Shown: positions 20,716 through 33,400 of the stretch, piece after piece
How the letters are laid out: each line of letters begins with the position of its first letter
How positions within the stretch are numbered: the stretch's first letter is position 1
NCBI RefSeq assembly: GCF_000153045.1
Contig: NZ_CH724159.1
Location: 1,599,513-1,663,512, forward strand
Origin: Synechococcus sp. WH 5701
Lineage (GTDB): Bacteria > Cyanobacteriota > Cyanobacteriia > PCC-6307 > Cyanobiaceae
DNA length: 64,000 bases
Direction: 5' to 3'
Notes under the pieces: model-generated
Database searches by the model: none
What the model was told of the DNA's origin: nothing
The model's input: only the letters and a program-made list of their open reading frames with translations
Position numbers and translations under genes: made by a program

Positions 20716-21775
20716 GCTGCTCCAGGGGCGGCAAGGGCCGCCGCAGGGCCTCGGGCTGCAGGCCCTCGCGCAGGGCCAGCACCAGGCCGGCAGCCTCCGC
20801 ATAGCTGGCAGCAGCAATCGCGCTCAGACCAAGGCGCCCGGCACTCACCTCCAGCAGGGAAGGGTTGCCTTCCACGGCGATCAGGGGGATGCCCCGCTCC
20901 GCGCAGGCCAGGACAGCCTCACCGCCCAAGGCGCCGGCTGGGGCCACCACCGCGCCGATCCGGCTGGGATGAATCACGGCCTCACCAAGGGGCTCAGGCC
21001 CGGACACGGGCCGCAGCGGGATCAGATCGGGAGCCCGGCTCAGGCCCACCAGCACGCAGGGAAGAAAGGTGTGGCCGAGTTCCTCCGCCGCGGCCAGGGG
21101 ATCCAGGCGCGGATCCAGGGACAGGGGGGCCAGGGCCGGGGCGTGGGCGCAGGGAAGGCCCAGCTGACGGCTGAGCAGATGGCTGATCACGGCTTCCGCG
21201 CCGGCGAGGGCATCGACGCCGCTGCCCTGGCGGTAGGACGCCAGGGCCTCACTGCCGGGGTCATCGGGGAAGCGGGCCACCACGGCGATGGCGGTGGCAC
21301 CGGCCTGACGCAGGCGTTCCCCCGCCCGGATCAGGGCATCCGGCCGACCAATCCGGCCGCTGCTCACCCCGCTGGGGCCGAGCGAGAGGCTCACCTCCAG
21401 GGGAACGTCGGTGCTGAGCACGGGGCCGATCGAGAGTCCCAGGCTGGCGCGGCAGGCCTCGGCCACCTGCAGGTGGCGCAGGCGCAGCTCCTGCTCGATG
21501 CCGGCATCGAGCAGCAGGCCCACCCGCTGCGACGCCACCGGGGCCAGGGCCAGGTCGCCCGCCGCAAAGCGGTTCAGGGCCCAGCCCTCCACGTAGTGGA
21601 TTCGCGGATCACTCCAGTACAGAGCGGCCGCATTGAGGGCATTGGGATGGGTGATCAGGCATCCGGAGGCGGCCGCCAGCAGCCGGGCCGCCGGCAGACC
21701 ATCGCCGGCATAACCGCCGACGGCGCAGCCGATGCCGGTGGGAATCACCAGCAGGGTGGGCAGAGGCCGGCTCAA
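20627..21775 (-). CDS. DUF3326 family protein
   Basis: A 382-aa protein of the DUF3326 family found widely in cyanobacteria; the signature is near the N-terminus: LLVIPTGIGCAVGGYAGDG followed by LPAARLLAAASGCLITHPN. It has no signal peptide and no membrane segment. Function unknown. It starts at a TTG that overlaps the stop of the 64-aa gene upstream (TTGA). The last ~30 residues are Pro/Ser-rich and overlap ald by 89 bases; this tail may not be conserved. Confidence 0.82.
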   Translation of the reverse strand: MSRPLPTLLVIPTGIGCAVGGYAGDGLPAARLLAAASGCLITHPNALNAAALYWSDPRIHYVEGWALNRFAAGDLALAPVASQRVGLLLDAGIEQELRLRHLQVAEACRASLGLSIGPVLSTDVPLEVSLSLGPSGVSSGRIGRPDALIRAGERLRQAGATAIAVVARFPDDPGSEALASYRQGSGVDALAGAEAVISHLLSRQLGLPCAHAPALAPLSLDPRLDPLAAAEELGHTFLPCVLVGLSRAPDLIPLRPVSGPEPLGEAVIHPSRIGAVVAPAGALGGEAVLACAERGIPLIAVEGNPSLLEVSAGRLGLSAIAAASYAEAAGLVLALREGLQPEALRRPLPPLEQLSADRPSDGGSASPGPWPLRDGTRPHPPC

Positions 21776-21966
21776 GGGATCTGAAGCAGGACCGCTTCGA
21801 TCCGCAGCCGCCGCAGCAGCAGCTGGGAGCCCTCCTCAGCCGGCAGGGCGACAGTGATGGCCCAGCGCAGGGCCTCTCCTCTCTCAGCCAGGGCTGAGCG
21901 CACCTGGGGCAGCAGCGGACCGGGGGCAGCCTCCAACCAGAAGTCCACTGTCTCGAGCCGGGGCAC
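21772..21966 (-). CDS. Small hypothetical protein (64 aa)
   Basis: A 64-aa protein with no family recognised. It has a mixed alpha/beta composition (TVDFWLEAAPGPLLPQVRSA, then LRWAITVALPAE and LLLRRLRIEAVLLQ) with no membrane segment. Its stop overlaps the TTG start of DUF3326, and it lies 11 bases downstream of the ferredoxin gene on the same strand. The tight packing is the main argument that it is real. Confidence 0.6.
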   Translation of the reverse strand: MPRLETVDFWLEAAPGPLLPQVRSALAERGEALRWAITVALPAEEGSQLLLRRLRIEAVLLQIP

Positions 21967-21977
21967 AGGAGGACGGT

Positions 21978-22301
21978 TCAGCGCTGGAACTGGCCGAACT
22001 GAGCCTCATAGAGCGCATCCTCCTGGCCAGCCAACAGGTTCAGATCGCTGCGGGGATAGGACACACAGAGCAGGGCAAAGCCCTCAGCCTGCAAATCGGC
22101 CTTGACACCCATGGCGTCGGGCTGGTGCACCTCACCCTGGCGCAGACGGGCGGCACAGGTGGTGCAGACCCCGGAACAGCAGGAGCTGGGCAAGGGAACG
22201 CTGGCCTCCTCGGCCGCCGCGAGCACGGTCTGATCCGCCCGGCAGGGAAAGGTGTGGGTCACGCCGCCTAGCTCGGCGGTCACGGTGAAGCTGTCACTCA
22301 T
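21978..22301 (-). CDS. 2Fe-2S plant-type ferredoxin
   Basis: A 107-aa soluble electron carrier. The cluster ligands are in SSCCSGVCTTCAARL (CX4CX2C) with a distant Cys in FALLCVSYPRSDL, the plant-type pattern. The ATG at 22301 begins MSDSFTVTAELGG; the longer open frame upstream adds an unrelated basic stretch. It lies between a putative 2OG-Fe(II) oxygenase gene and DUF3326, so it may supply electrons to one of these rather than be the main photosynthetic ferredoxin. Confidence 0.9.
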   Translation of the reverse strand: MSDSFTVTAELGGVTHTFPCRADQTVLAAAEEASVPLPSSCCSGVCTTCAARLRQGEVHQPDAMGVKADLQAEGFALLCVSYPRSDLNLLAGQEDALYEAQFGQFQR

Positions 22302-22342
22302 GGCGTGATGGGTACGCGGCAGGGGGCTGTCGATCCAGCGGT

Positions 22343-23110
22343 TCACCCCACCATCTTCCCGGACGGCGTGACCCCGTCGAGCGGCAGCTCCAGCCACTGG
22401 CCGGGATGGGGCGCCAGGTATTCCGGCGGCTGGGGCTGGCCGGGGCCACAGGCTGGAGCTGTGAGGCAGAGATCGAAGCTGATCGAGAGGCGCAGGTCCT
22501 CCTCGTCCTCACTGGGCAACACGGCATGGTCGGTGCTGGAGGGGAAGAGCACCAGCAGACCCGCCTGTGGGGCCAGGTCGTGCCAGCCGGCATTGAGGGG
22601 ATGACCCGAGGCGATCGGTCCGTCATGGCCCACCGCCAGGCCGGGCACGAGCTCATTGCTGCAACGCCCAGCGAAGAGTCGCAGGCAACCGCTGCGGCCG
22701 CTGCCATCGCCATTGAGGTAGTAGACGGCGCTGAGATGGGCATTGGGATGGTGGTGGCGCCCCACCACCTGGCCCGGCTCCGCCACCACGGGCCAGCTGC
22801 GCTGCAGATGCAGCCTGACGCGCTCGAGATCAAAGCCAAGGGCCCGCAGGTAGTGCTGAGCTTCGCGGCTCACCTGCTCCAGCAGCCAGCTGAACTCAGG
22901 CCGCTGATGCAACTGCCAGACGCCATGAAAATCCCCGGTCCAGGCACAACCTGGATCGGGGTTGGCGTCCTGGTCGCCGCGCAGAGCAAGCACCTGTTGC
23001 AGCATCAAAGCCGAATCGAGCGGATCTGGCCGAAGCTGCACCCTGGCAATCGCCAGGGGGAACAGGCTGAGGATGCCCCGATCTGGCTCAGGCCATGGCT
23101 GTGGAACCAC
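22343..23110 (-). CDS. Putative 2OG-Fe(II) oxygenase (TIGR02466-like)
   Basis: A 255-aa protein with a cupin-type core: [19 protein letters not shown] supplies histidines for iron, [16 protein letters not shown] and TDHAVLP a further His, and LRLSISFDL the Arg-Ser pattern for co-substrate binding. This matches the TIGR02466 family of putative 2-oxoglutarate/iron oxygenases. It starts at a GTG inside the end of atpG, overlapping it by 23 bases, and so lies at the tail of the ATP synthase operon. Substrate unknown. Confidence 0.75.
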   Translation of the reverse strand: MVPQPWPEPDRGILSLFPLAIARVQLRPDPLDSALMLQQVLALRGDQDANPDPGCAWTGDFHGVWQLHQRPEFSWLLEQVSREAQHYLRALGFDLERVRLHLQRSWPVVAEPGQVVGRHHHPNAHLSAVYYLNGDGSGRSGCLRLFAGRCSNELVPGLAVGHDGPIASGHPLNAGWHDLAPQAGLLVLFPSSTDHAVLPSEDEEDLRLSISFDLCLTAPACGPGQPQPPEYLAPHPGQWLELPLDGVTPSGKMVG

Positions 23111-24041
23111 CGACCACTTCCAGGATCTCCTGGGTGATGGCCGCCTGGCGAGCCTTGTTGTAGTCGAGGGTGAGGCTCTTGGCGAGGGCCTTGGCGTTGT
23201 CGCTGGCGTTGTTCATGGCCGTCATCCGGCTGGCCAGCTCACTGGCCGCCGACTCCTGAAGGGACCGCAGCAGCTGATTCTCCAGATAGAGCGGCAGCAG
23301 AGCGTTGAGCAACTGATCCGGGCTCTGCTCGAAAACAAAGTCGGACTGCAGCGCAGGCTCCTGGTTCGGCGCGTTGCCGCGCTCGACAGCCAGCTGCCCT
23401 TCACGGGTGGTCAGACGGAAGATCTCATCGTCAGGGCTGGCGATGCCCTGCGGATCGAGCGGCAGCAAGGTCTGGGAGACCGGAGCGCTGCTCACCAGGT
23501 TGATGAACTTGGTGTAGATCATCTCCACACGGTCGGTGAAGCCGGAAAGGAATTCGGCCAGGATCTGATCACCGATGGAGCGGGCCTCCTCGGCGTTCGG
23601 CACCTGGTCGAGCCCGGTGAAGGTGGCCGTGATCGGATAAGAGCGGTTCTGGAAGTAGGTGGTGGCCTTGCGACCGATCAGCACCAGGGAGATCTCGTAG
23701 CCCTGACCCTTCAACTCGGCAAAGCGCTGCTCCGTGCGCTTGATGATGTTGGCGTTGTAGCCACCGCAGAGACCCCGATCGGCGCTGACCACCAGCAGGG
23801 TGATGTGGCTGACGGAACGTTCCTGCTGGAGCAGGGGGGTGTTGACCACATCTTCGAAGCGCATGCGCGATTGAAGATTCTCGAGAACCCGGGCCAGCCG
23901 ATCGGCGAAAGGCCTGGAGCGGAGCACTTGCTCCTGGGCGCGACGCACCTTGGCGGCGGCCACCAGGCGCATGGCCTCGGTGATCTTGCGTGTGTTCTTG
24001 ACCGAACTGATCCGGTCGCGGATTTCCTTGAGGTTGGCCAT
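23088..24041 (-). CDS. atpG: F1 ATP synthase gamma subunit
   Basis: The central rotor shaft of F1, 317 aa. The N-terminal helix [20 protein letters not shown], the [14 protein letters not shown] segment and the C-terminal [20 protein letters not shown] are family hallmarks. The middle region (about 195-235) holds the insertion typical of phototrophs but has no cysteine pair for thiol regulation, as in other cyanobacteria. It ends the main atp operon and is separated from atpA by 12 bases. Confidence 0.98.
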   Translation of the reverse strand: MANLKEIRDRISSVKNTRKITEAMRLVAAAKVRRAQEQVLRSRPFADRLARVLENLQSRMRFEDVVNTPLLQQERSVSHITLLVVSADRGLCGGYNANIIKRTEQRFAELKGQGYEISLVLIGRKATTYFQNRSYPITATFTGLDQVPNAEEARSIGDQILAEFLSGFTDRVEMIYTKFINLVSSAPVSQTLLPLDPQGIASPDDEIFRLTTREGQLAVERGNAPNQEPALQSDFVFEQSPDQLLNALLPLYLENQLLRSLQESAASELASRMTAMNNASDNAKALAKSLTLDYNKARQAAITQEILEVVGGSTAMA

Positions 24042-24053
24042 GGTGGGGAGACC

Positions 24054-25634
<1,581 letters not shown>

Positions 25635-26183
25635 CTAGCCGGCCTTGGCCAGCGCCAGACCGAGGCGGCGCACCTGGCCGGCCAGGCTGGCGTCGATCAC
25701 CTGGGAGCCCACGCTGACGACGAACCCACCAATGAGGGCTGGATCGATGTGCAGATCGAATTCCACCTTGTCGGTGCCGGCCACGGCCAGAACCTTGGTG
25801 TGCAGCGCCTGCTGTTGCTGCTCGCTCAGGGGCGATGCGGAGGTGATCCTGGCCAGAGAGATGCCGCGCTGCTCCCGATAAAGCACCAGGAAACGATCCA
25901 GGACCGCATCAAGGATGGCGATGCGTTGACGATCGGCCAGCAGCTTGAGCAGGGTCAGGAAGGTGGGGGTGACCTCGTTCTCGAAGAGGGTCACGAGGAC
26001 CTTCTTTTTGGCCTCGGGCTCGATCACCGGGGAGACAAACGCGGCCCGCAACTCGGGGGAGGACTGCCAGACCTCGAGCAGATCCTTGGCCTCCTTGGCC
26101 ACCTGATCGGTTTCCTGGCGCTGATCGACGACCTGAAGCAGGGCTTCGGCGTAGGGCGTGGAGATGGAATTGAGGAGCGGCAT
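25635..26183 (-). CDS. atpH: F1 ATP synthase delta subunit
   Basis: The 182-aa delta subunit links F1 to the peripheral stalk. It begins [20 protein letters not shown] and ends with the conserved IDPALIGGFVVSVGSQVIDAS region. Its start overlaps the stop of atpF by one base (TGATG), consistent with translational coupling. Confidence 0.97.
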   Translation of the reverse strand: MPLLNSISTPYAEALLQVVDQRQETDQVAKEAKDLLEVWQSSPELRAAFVSPVIEPEAKKKVLVTLFENEVTPTFLTLLKLLADRQRIAILDAVLDRFLVLYREQRGISLARITSASPLSEQQQQALHTKVLAVAGTDKVEFDLHIDPALIGGFVVSVGSQVIDASLAGQVRRLGLALAKAG

Positions 26184-26713
26184 CAGGCTTGCCCGAGGCT
26201 GTTGATGGATTGGTCGATGAACCGGGCCTGAGCATCGGCATCGAGCTTGCCGGGCAGGGAAGCCAGGGCTCTCTCGACAGCCCGGCGGGCGGCTTCGCGG
26301 CGCAGTAGTTCACTCACCCTGGAGGCTTCCGACTGAAGATCGGCGACGGCACCGTGCTTGAGGCGGGCCATCTCTTCGACGGTCCGGCGCTCGCTGTCAA
26401 GGCGGAGGGCATCGGCACGGGCCGTGGCATCACTGCGGATCTTCTCAGCCTTCTTCTGGGCATCGGCCAGATCCTGCTTGGCGGCGGCCAGGGCCGTGGT
26501 GGTCTCCTGGAGACGCTGCTCGGCATCCTGGAGATCGGAGAGGATGGCCGCGCGCCTGGTCTCAAGGATCCCACCGAGCACCTTGGGCAGGAACCAGACC
26601 AACGCAGCGATCACGATCGCCAGGTTGATGACGTTGGTGTCGAAGAGGTTGAGGTTGAGGCCGAACCCCCCCTCACTGGCCAGAAGGGCCGGAATCGAGA
26701 TGACGATGCTCAT
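26183..26713 (-). CDS. atpF: Fo ATP synthase b subunit
   Basis: A 176-aa peripheral-stalk subunit. One N-terminal membrane helix ([18 protein letters not shown]) is followed by a long charged helix rich in Ala, Glu, Arg and Gln that forms the stalk. It overlaps the upstream b' gene by ATGA and atpH by one base. Confidence 0.97.
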   Translation of the reverse strand: MSIVISIPALLASEGGFGLNLNLFDTNVINLAIVIAALVWFLPKVLGGILETRRAAILSDLQDAEQRLQETTTALAAAKQDLADAQKKAEKIRSDATARADALRLDSERRTVEEMARLKHGAVADLQSEASRVSELLRREAARRAVERALASLPGKLDADAQARFIDQSINSLGQA

Positions 26714-27180
26714 TGGGCAGCCAGCAAACGGGTGACGATCAGATCGCCGAGCCGGTCGGCTTCACCATTGAGAGTGTCTTCAGCCAGCTTGCGCTGAGTG
26801 TCGATCTCCCGCCGGGCGGCCTCGCGGCTGCCGTTGGCTTCCGCCTGGGCCGCGGCGAGGGCACTGCGGTAGAGACGATCCATCTCCTGTTCGGCCTCCA
26901 CGATCAGAGCCTGGGCCTGCTGGCGGGCTTCGCGCAGCTGCTGGCGCAGATCAGCCTCCAGCCGCTCGATCTGAGCCAGCTGCTGCTTGGCCTCGGCACG
27001 GCTGGTGGAGATGTAGCTCTCACGCTCTTCGACGGTCTTGCCGACAGGGCGGAAAAAGAGAGCGTTGAGAATGAAGGTGAGGAGGACGACCTGAACCGCC
27101 ATCAGCGGCAGGGTGGCATCGAGGTCGAACAGACCTCCCTCGGGAGCACCTGCTGCGGCAAGCAGTAGCCAGCTGGTCAT
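26710..27180 (-). CDS. atpF2: Fo ATP synthase b' subunit
   Basis: A 156-aa second stalk subunit, present in phototrophs that use a b/b' heterodimer. A membrane helix ([18 protein letters not shown]) is followed by [12 protein letters not shown] and a long amphipathic helix. It lies 143 bases from atpE and overlaps atpF by ATGA. Some cyanobacterial annotations call this gene atpG. Confidence 0.96.
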   Translation of the reverse strand: MTSWLLLAAAGAPEGGLFDLDATLPLMAVQVVLLTFILNALFFRPVGKTVEERESYISTSRAEAKQQLAQIERLEADLRQQLREARQQAQALIVEAEQEMDRLYRSALAAAQAEANGSREAARREIDTQRKLAEDTLNGEADRLGDLIVTRLLAAQ

Positions 27181-27323
27181 GGGGCGGGGACGCTGGAGGG
27201 ATCGGATGGCCCGCGCCGACCTAGGGCCGGTGGGGACGGAGTGGAGCGGTGGGTCCGGGAGTGGCGAATCGGCGGATCGGGGACCGTGGCCTCAGCCCGG
27301 TGCCCCGTTCCTGCCGGAGGCGA

Positions 27324-27719
<396 letters not shown>

Positions 27720-27733
27720 TCAGCCTGGAGGGA

Positions 27734-28462
27734 TCAGTGGTGCTCTTCGTGCACCGCTTCACCGATGTAATAAGCGGCGAGGGTGGCGAAGATCAGGGCC
27801 TGAATGGCGCTGGTGAACAGCCCCAGAAACATGGCCGGCAGGGGCACGACCAGAGGCACCAGGAACGCCAGCACCGCCACCACCAGTTCGTCGGCAAGGA
27901 TGTTGCCGAACAAACGGAACGAGAGGGAGAGAGGTTTGGTGAAATCCTCGACGATCTTGAAGGGAAGCATGATCGGCGTGGGCTCTACGTAGTACTCGAA
28001 GTACCGGAAACCCTTGCGGCTCAGACCCGCGTAGAAATACGCCAGAGACACCAGCAGAGCCAGGGCGATGGTGGTGTTGATGTCGGCGGTGGGGGCCCCG
28101 AGCTCGCCACTGGGCAGGTGAATCAGCTTCCAGGGCACCAGGGCACCGCCCCAGTTGCTCACGAAGATGAACAAAAAGAGGGTGCCGATGAAGGGAAGCC
28201 AATCGCGGTAAGCCTTCTCGCCGATCTGCTCACGGGCCAGATCACGCAGATACCCCCAGATGAACTCCAGCAGGTTCTGCACACCCCGGGGGTCACGCTC
28301 CAGGTTGCGTGTGCCGGCCACCACGAGGGCCAGCAGCGCGCCGATGACGAGCCAGGAGCTCAGGAAGACCTGGCCATGGATCTGAAAACCACCGACATGC
28401 CAGTAGAGGTGCTGACCCACCTCCAGTTCGGCGAAAGGAAGAGAAAGAGGCAACGGAACCAT
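27734..28462 (-). CDS. atpB: Fo ATP synthase a subunit
   Basis: A 242-aa multi-pass membrane stator subunit that forms the proton half-channels. The essential Arg is in [15 protein letters not shown], and the C-terminal helix [17 protein letters not shown] is conserved. It ends HEEHH. It follows atpI by 64 bases. Confidence 0.98.
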   Translation of the reverse strand: MVPLPLSLPFAELEVGQHLYWHVGGFQIHGQVFLSSWLVIGALLALVVAGTRNLERDPRGVQNLLEFIWGYLRDLAREQIGEKAYRDWLPFIGTLFLFIFVSNWGGALVPWKLIHLPSGELGAPTADINTTIALALLVSLAYFYAGLSRKGFRYFEYYVEPTPIMLPFKIVEDFTKPLSLSFRLFGNILADELVVAVLAFLVPLVVPLPAMFLGLFTSAIQALIFATLAAYYIGEAVHEEHH

Positions 28463-28526
28463 CGAGGGGTACAGAGGTGCCGCTGAAGCGACGGATGGGG
28501 TGATCAGGAGATCGAAGGATCACTGA

Positions 28527-29063
28527 TCAGGGGCGGACGAAGGCCTGAAGCAGAAGTGCCGGTTTGTAGAGCAGGAACCCGATCAGGGCCGGGAGGATCT
28601 CCAGCTGTGGGATCCGGGAGCAGCCCAGCACGAGCACCACCGGAACAAGAAGCTGACCCTTACCCACCTGCTTGGAATCGGGACCGATACGACCGACGCT
28701 GCGAGCCAGAAGGCGCAGGTAGAGCATGCCGGAGACCGCTCCAACCAAAAGGCTCAGAGCTGTACTCCGATCGAACAGGTAGGCCGCCACTGGGACTGCC
28801 AGGACTGAAACGATCAGAGTGGACAACAACAGACGCCGTTGCAGGCGCCGATAGTCGTCCATGCCGTTGTCGGGCGTGTCCACCACGGGGGCGGACTCGG
28901 GGGATGGGGCCGGCGGCACCAGGGTGGGGACCGCCAGTTCTCTCCCGGCCAGGCCACGCAGCAAGGACGACCGCAGATCAGAAGCCTCCTGGGGGAACAC
29001 CTCAGGGGAATCAGGCCCGGCTGGGGTGCCGGATGCGGGGGTGGCCTGCAAGCGCGTCAGCAC
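28527..29063 (-). CDS. atpI: ATP synthase protein I
   Basis: A small membrane protein that precedes the Fo genes and helps c-ring assembly or Mg uptake in other bacteria. The conserved part is the C-terminal ~110 residues from MDDYRRLQRRLLLSTLI, with about four membrane helices and SRIPQLEILPALIGFLLYKP. I extend to the GTG at 29063 (178 aa) because the added Pro/Ser-rich 67 residues keep coding-like codon use and reach close to the upstream gene. The ATG at 28862 would give the usual 111-aa form and is the main alternative. Confidence 0.82.
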   Translation of the reverse strand: MLTRLQATPASGTPAGPDSPEVFPQEASDLRSSLLRGLAGRELAVPTLVPPAPSPESAPVVDTPDNGMDDYRRLQRRLLLSTLIVSVLAVPVAAYLFDRSTALSLLVGAVSGMLYLRLLARSVGRIGPDSKQVGKGQLLVPVVLVLGCSRIPQLEILPALIGFLLYKPALLLQAFVRP

Positions 29064-29081
29064 ATCGGAAAAGGCGCGCGG

Positions 29082-29087
29082 AATCTA
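29082..29087 (-). promoter_or_regulatory. Possible -10 element for the atp operon
   Basis: On the reverse strand a TAGATT hexamer lies about 19 bases upstream of the GTG start of atpI, in a locally A/T-richer patch following TTGTAACACC. No good -35 box lies at a 16-18 base spacing. Position just before the first gene of the operon is the only other support. Confidence 0.3.
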
Positions 29088-29098
29088 TCACAAAGGTG

Positions 29099-30343
29099 TT
29101 ACAAGCCTGTGCCGGAGCGCCCGCTGGCAGGGGCCAGCAACAGCAGGCGGCGGCTCCAGAGGGTGCGCGCCACCGCAGCCTGCTGATCGGGCGACCAGCC
29201 CAGGGACAACCGACCGATCGGGGTCGACTCCGGCGCCGCATCAACGGCCTTCAGCAGCGCCAGGTCCTGATCGTCGAGCTCGATCGGTCTGAGGTCGGGA
29301 TCGAGCAGCGTGGCCCCCGGCCAGCCCCAGAGACAGGGGTTGCGTCGTCCGCAGGCCGAGAGCAGCTCCTCATCGTTGTCCCAGGAGCTGACGCGCAGGG
29401 GGCCGCGGCTGAGAAAGAACTCGAAGTGGCTGATGTCGGGGTCGAGGCTTTCCACCAGGGCCCAGCGCTGGCGGTCGGGCAGGGCCCGGGCCCGCTCCAG
29501 CAGTTCTCCCTGCAGCAGGCGGGCCGGATCCCAGACCTCGGGGTTGGAGAAGCCGGCGAACTCGAGCCCGGCGCTGGCCACGAAGCGGAACAGGCCCGCC
29601 AGGTCGTAGCTGGATTCCTGGGGATGGAGGTACATGTCGGCGAAATTGGCGTCCGCCGCGGTGTCGAGGGCCCAGCGCTGCTCGTGGTGGCGGCGCAGGC
29701 GGTTGGTTTCCGGCAGCTGCTCGAGAAGGGCACGGCCCAGACGCAGGCCCTCGCCATCCCCCACCACCTCAAGGGCCGTGAGCGCCCTCTGCACCCGGTG
29801 GATCTCCCAGCGGCCGCCATCGGCATAGAGAAACAGGTGCAGCAGGCCACCAGGCCTGAGCAATGCCGCCAGGGCCTTCAGCCCCGCTTCGGGCTGACGC
29901 AGGTGGTGCAGCACCCCCACGGAATTGATCAGATCGAACGGGCCTTCGCCGTCGAGCTCCAGCAGGCTGCGCTGCTCGAGGCGCAGGGAGGAACAGTGCC
30001 GGGCACCGCCGGAGCGGCGCAGCCGCTCGCGGGCCACCTCAAGGGCACCCGCGCTGATGTCGACTGCCAGGATCTCCGCGCCGGGGTTGAGATGTGCCAG
30101 GTAATCGGTGCTCACACCAGTGCCACAGCCGGCATCCAGCAACCGCACAGGAGGGCCCGCCTCCGGCAGGCGACCCGTGCAGGCGCTGCTGACGCAGGGG
30201 TAGCTCCAGCGCCAGTTGTAACCAGGTGGGGGGCCGTCCTGGAGCGGATCCCCCGGATAGGGAAAGCGGTCGTAGAAGGCGCTCACCGCCGGCGTGGCGG
30301 CATCGGCGGGGCCTGGGCTCATCGGTGCGGGGATGCGATCCAT
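29099..30343 (-). CDS. Class I SAM-dependent methyltransferase
   Basis: A protein of about 414 aa with a Rossmann-type methyltransferase domain in the N-terminal half: VRLLDAGCGTGVSTDYLAHL as motif I, ILAVDIS as motif II and FDLINSVGVLHHL as motif IV. The C-terminal ~200 residues are a separate region of unknown fold, ending RRLLLLAP. I chose the ATG at 30343; one seven codons later at 30322 is equally possible, while the frame upstream to 30520 lies in the apcE promoter region. Substrate unknown. It runs into the atp operon with a 35-base gap. Confidence 0.8.
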   Translation of the reverse strand: MDRIPAPMSPGPADAATPAVSAFYDRFPYPGDPLQDGPPPGYNWRWSYPCVSSACTGRLPEAGPPVRLLDAGCGTGVSTDYLAHLNPGAEILAVDISAGALEVARERLRRSGGARHCSSLRLEQRSLLELDGEGPFDLINSVGVLHHLRQPEAGLKALAALLRPGGLLHLFLYADGGRWEIHRVQRALTALEVVGDGEGLRLGRALLEQLPETNRLRRHHEQRWALDTAADANFADMYLHPQESSYDLAGLFRFVASAGLEFAGFSNPEVWDPARLLQGELLERARALPDRQRWALVESLDPDISHFEFFLSRGPLRVSSWDNDEELLSACGRRNPCLWGWPGATLLDPDLRPIELDDQDLALLKAVDAAPESTPIGRLSLGWSPDQQAAVARTLWSRRLLLLAPASGRSGTGL

Positions 30344-30491
30344 GGGGAGCTTTTCATGGGCCGGGCCCACCAGGGCCCATTCGTGGCGGCCGGAGACGAT
30401 CTGCCGGCAGTCCGCTGCAAACATTTGTTCATGCCTGGCGGGAGGGCAGGAGCACAGCCGTAACGTGACTCCGCCCGGTACACGCCCGTTC

Positions 30492-33400
30492 ATGACCGTG
30501 ACCGCCAGCAGCGGCAGCACCAGGGTCAGCCCTCAGCTCTACGACACCCTGCCGCTCTCCAGCGTCCGTCAGGCGGAGCAACAGGATCGGTTCCCCGAAA
30601 AGGTGGAGCTTGAGACCCTCCTCAGCTTCTACCGAAGCGGCTCTGCCCGCGTGGAAGCGGCTCGAGTGATCTCCGCCAATGCCGACACGATCGTCGCCAA
30701 GGCCGCCAACCGGATCTTCGCCGGTGGCACGCCGCTCTCCTATCTCGATGCTCCCCTGACCCCCTTCAACGTGGGTCAGCCGGAGACCACGACCCTGGCC
30801 AGCGACCAGGTGGCCGCCGCCACCTCCGTGCGCACCTTCGCCCAGGGCAGCGGTGGCACCGGCCTGCTTGGCCGGATCCTCGAAGGGGTCCAGGCCGATG
30901 CCGATGTGCGGGTGGTGCTACCCCCCGGCTTCAGCCCGATCAGCGTGGCGCGCTACGGCACCGAGCGCATGCGCAAGTCGCTGCGCGACATGGGCTGGTT
31001 CCTGCGCTACGTGGGTTATGCCCTGGTGGCCGGTGATCCCAGCATCCTGGCGGTGAACACCCGCGGCCTGCGCGATGTGCTCGAGAAGGCCTGCTCCCTG
31101 GCCGCCACCAACGTGGCCCTGCAGGAGATGCGCGCCGCCGCCGCCAACCTCTTCCGCAAGGACTCGGAATCCAGGCAGCTGGTGATCGACTGCTTCAACG
31201 TGCTGCTCAAGGAGCTGGCGGTTCCCACCCCCTCGGCGCGCCAGCGTCTGGGCAGCCCCGAGAACCAGGGTCTGCAGCTCCCGGCCACCTACGCCCTGGC
31301 CGCCGAATCCCGCCAGCGCTTCGTGATGAAGCCGGGCCTCTCCGGCCGCGAAAAGGCCGAGGTGATCCGGGCCGCCTACCGGCAGGTGTTCGAGCGCGAC
31401 ATCGTTAAGGGCTACTCCCAGGTGGTGGCCCCCGTGGAAGCCACCCAGGTGTCCCAGGGTCAACTCTCGATGCGGGAGTTCATCCGCGCCCTGGGGCGCA
31501 GCAAGGAATACCGGCGGCAGTTTTACGGCCGCTTCTCCAACAGCCGGGTGGTGGAACTGGCCTTCCGCCATTTCCTCGGCCGCGGCGTGAGCACGATCGA
31601 GGAATTCCGTCGCTACTTCGCCATCGTCAGCCAGCAGGGACTGCCCGGGCTGGTGGATTCCCTGATCAACACCCAGGAGTACGCCCAGACCTTCGGGGAG
31701 GAAACCGTTCCCTACCTGCGCGGTCTCGGTGAAGAGGCTCAGGAGAGCGCTGGCTGGGGATCGAACCGCAAGCTGTTCCGCTTCAGTGCGCCCTTCGAGG
31801 GTGCCCCGCAATACATCACGCTCTACGCGGCGTACCGCCAGCCCCTGCCCGATCAGCACCCCTACGGCGGCGGCAACGATCCCCTGGGTCTGAACTACGG
31901 GGCGATCTTCCCCTCGGGAACGGCCTCGGTGGCCACCCGGCCGGCCCCCTTCAACGACGACAGCCGGCGCATCCTGGTGGGCAATGGCATGGCCCAGCCC
32001 GGTCAGATGGACAGCCCCCAGTTCCGGGCCTCCACCCCCCGGCGCGTCGGTCCGAAGGTGGTGAGATTGCAACAGATCGCCACCGGTGGCTCTTCAGTGC
32101 CCCGCCGCGGCGGCCAACCCAGCATCCGCGGCACCGAAGCCAGCACCCAGGCCGTGATCAGGGCCGTGTACGTGCAGGTGCTCGGCACCACCGGCTACGC
32201 CGGCGAGCAGCTGAAGGTCGAGGAGATCAAGCTCGAGAACGGCGACATCAGCCTGCGCGAGTTCATTCGCCAGGTGGCGCGCTCGAACGCCTTCCGCCGC
32301 CGCTACTGGGCCAACCTGTACATCACCAAGGCCATCGAGGTGATGCACCGTCGCCTGCTCGGGCGGCCCACCTTCGGGCGCCGTGAGATCAACAGCTACT
32401 TCGACACGGCGGCGCGCCATGGCTTCTACGGCGTCGTCGACGCCATGGTCAACAGCCCCGAATACCTCACGGCCTTCGGAGAAGACACGGTCCCCTACGA
32501 GCGCTTCGTCACCCCCTCCGACCTCAATGCCCGCAGGATTCCCGCCCTGCGCCGGGCCCTCGATCCCTCGGCCATTCCCGACCTCACCCCGGTGAAGCGG
32601 CCGCAGGTGGCCCCGTCCAGCAGCTTCCGCAGCAGTGGTGACATCACGCCGCGCAACCTGCCCGACCGCCGCCTGCGCCAGGTGACAGGCAGCTGGACAG
32701 CCCGTTTCGCCGAAGGCGAGGAGGCTGCTGCCAGGCCTGCAAGCAGCCCCCCCAAGAGCCTGCGCCAACCCCCCGAGCCCAGCCGCCGCTGGAGGGTGTC
32801 CCCAACCAGTCCCGGCAGCGCGTCCAGTGGCTGGAGCGCCACCATCGGCAGCTCGGCGCGGGCGACCACCTCACCGGCCCGCGGCCAGATTTCAGGCGGC
32901 TGGAGCGCCCAGGTCAGCGCCAATGGCTTCAGCGCAGCGGTGGCTCCCCAGCCCGGAGCCGCCATGGCCAAGGCCCTCGATGGAGCTCGCCCCCAGGGAT
33001 TCAGCCGCCGCCGCAGCCTCGGCCAGCCGGTGATGCTGCTGCCCGACGCCGGTGAGGCCATGGTTCAGCAGGTGATCGAAGCCACCTACCGGCAACTGCT
33101 GAACCGGGTCCCCCTGGCCGCTGAGCGCCTGGGTGATGCCGAATCGCAACTGCGCGATGGACGCCTGTCGGTCTCGGAATTCGTGGCGGTGATCGCCGGC
33201 TCCGATCTCTTCCAGCAACGGCTCAACCGCATGGCTCCGCTGCGGGCGGCCTCGGCGGCCTACCTCGCCCTGCTCGGCAGAGCCGCCCAGCCCAAGGAGG
33301 TGAGCCAGTACCTGGCCACCCGCGGAAAGAAGGGTCAGGGGGCCGCCCTCGACGACCTGCTCTCCGGCAAGGAGTACGCCGACAGCTTCGGCCGCGACAC

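Noticed and set aside
31750..31765. tRNA T-loop-like GGATCGAACC
   Set aside because: It is inside the apcE coding sequence and no acceptor or anticodon stems surround it.
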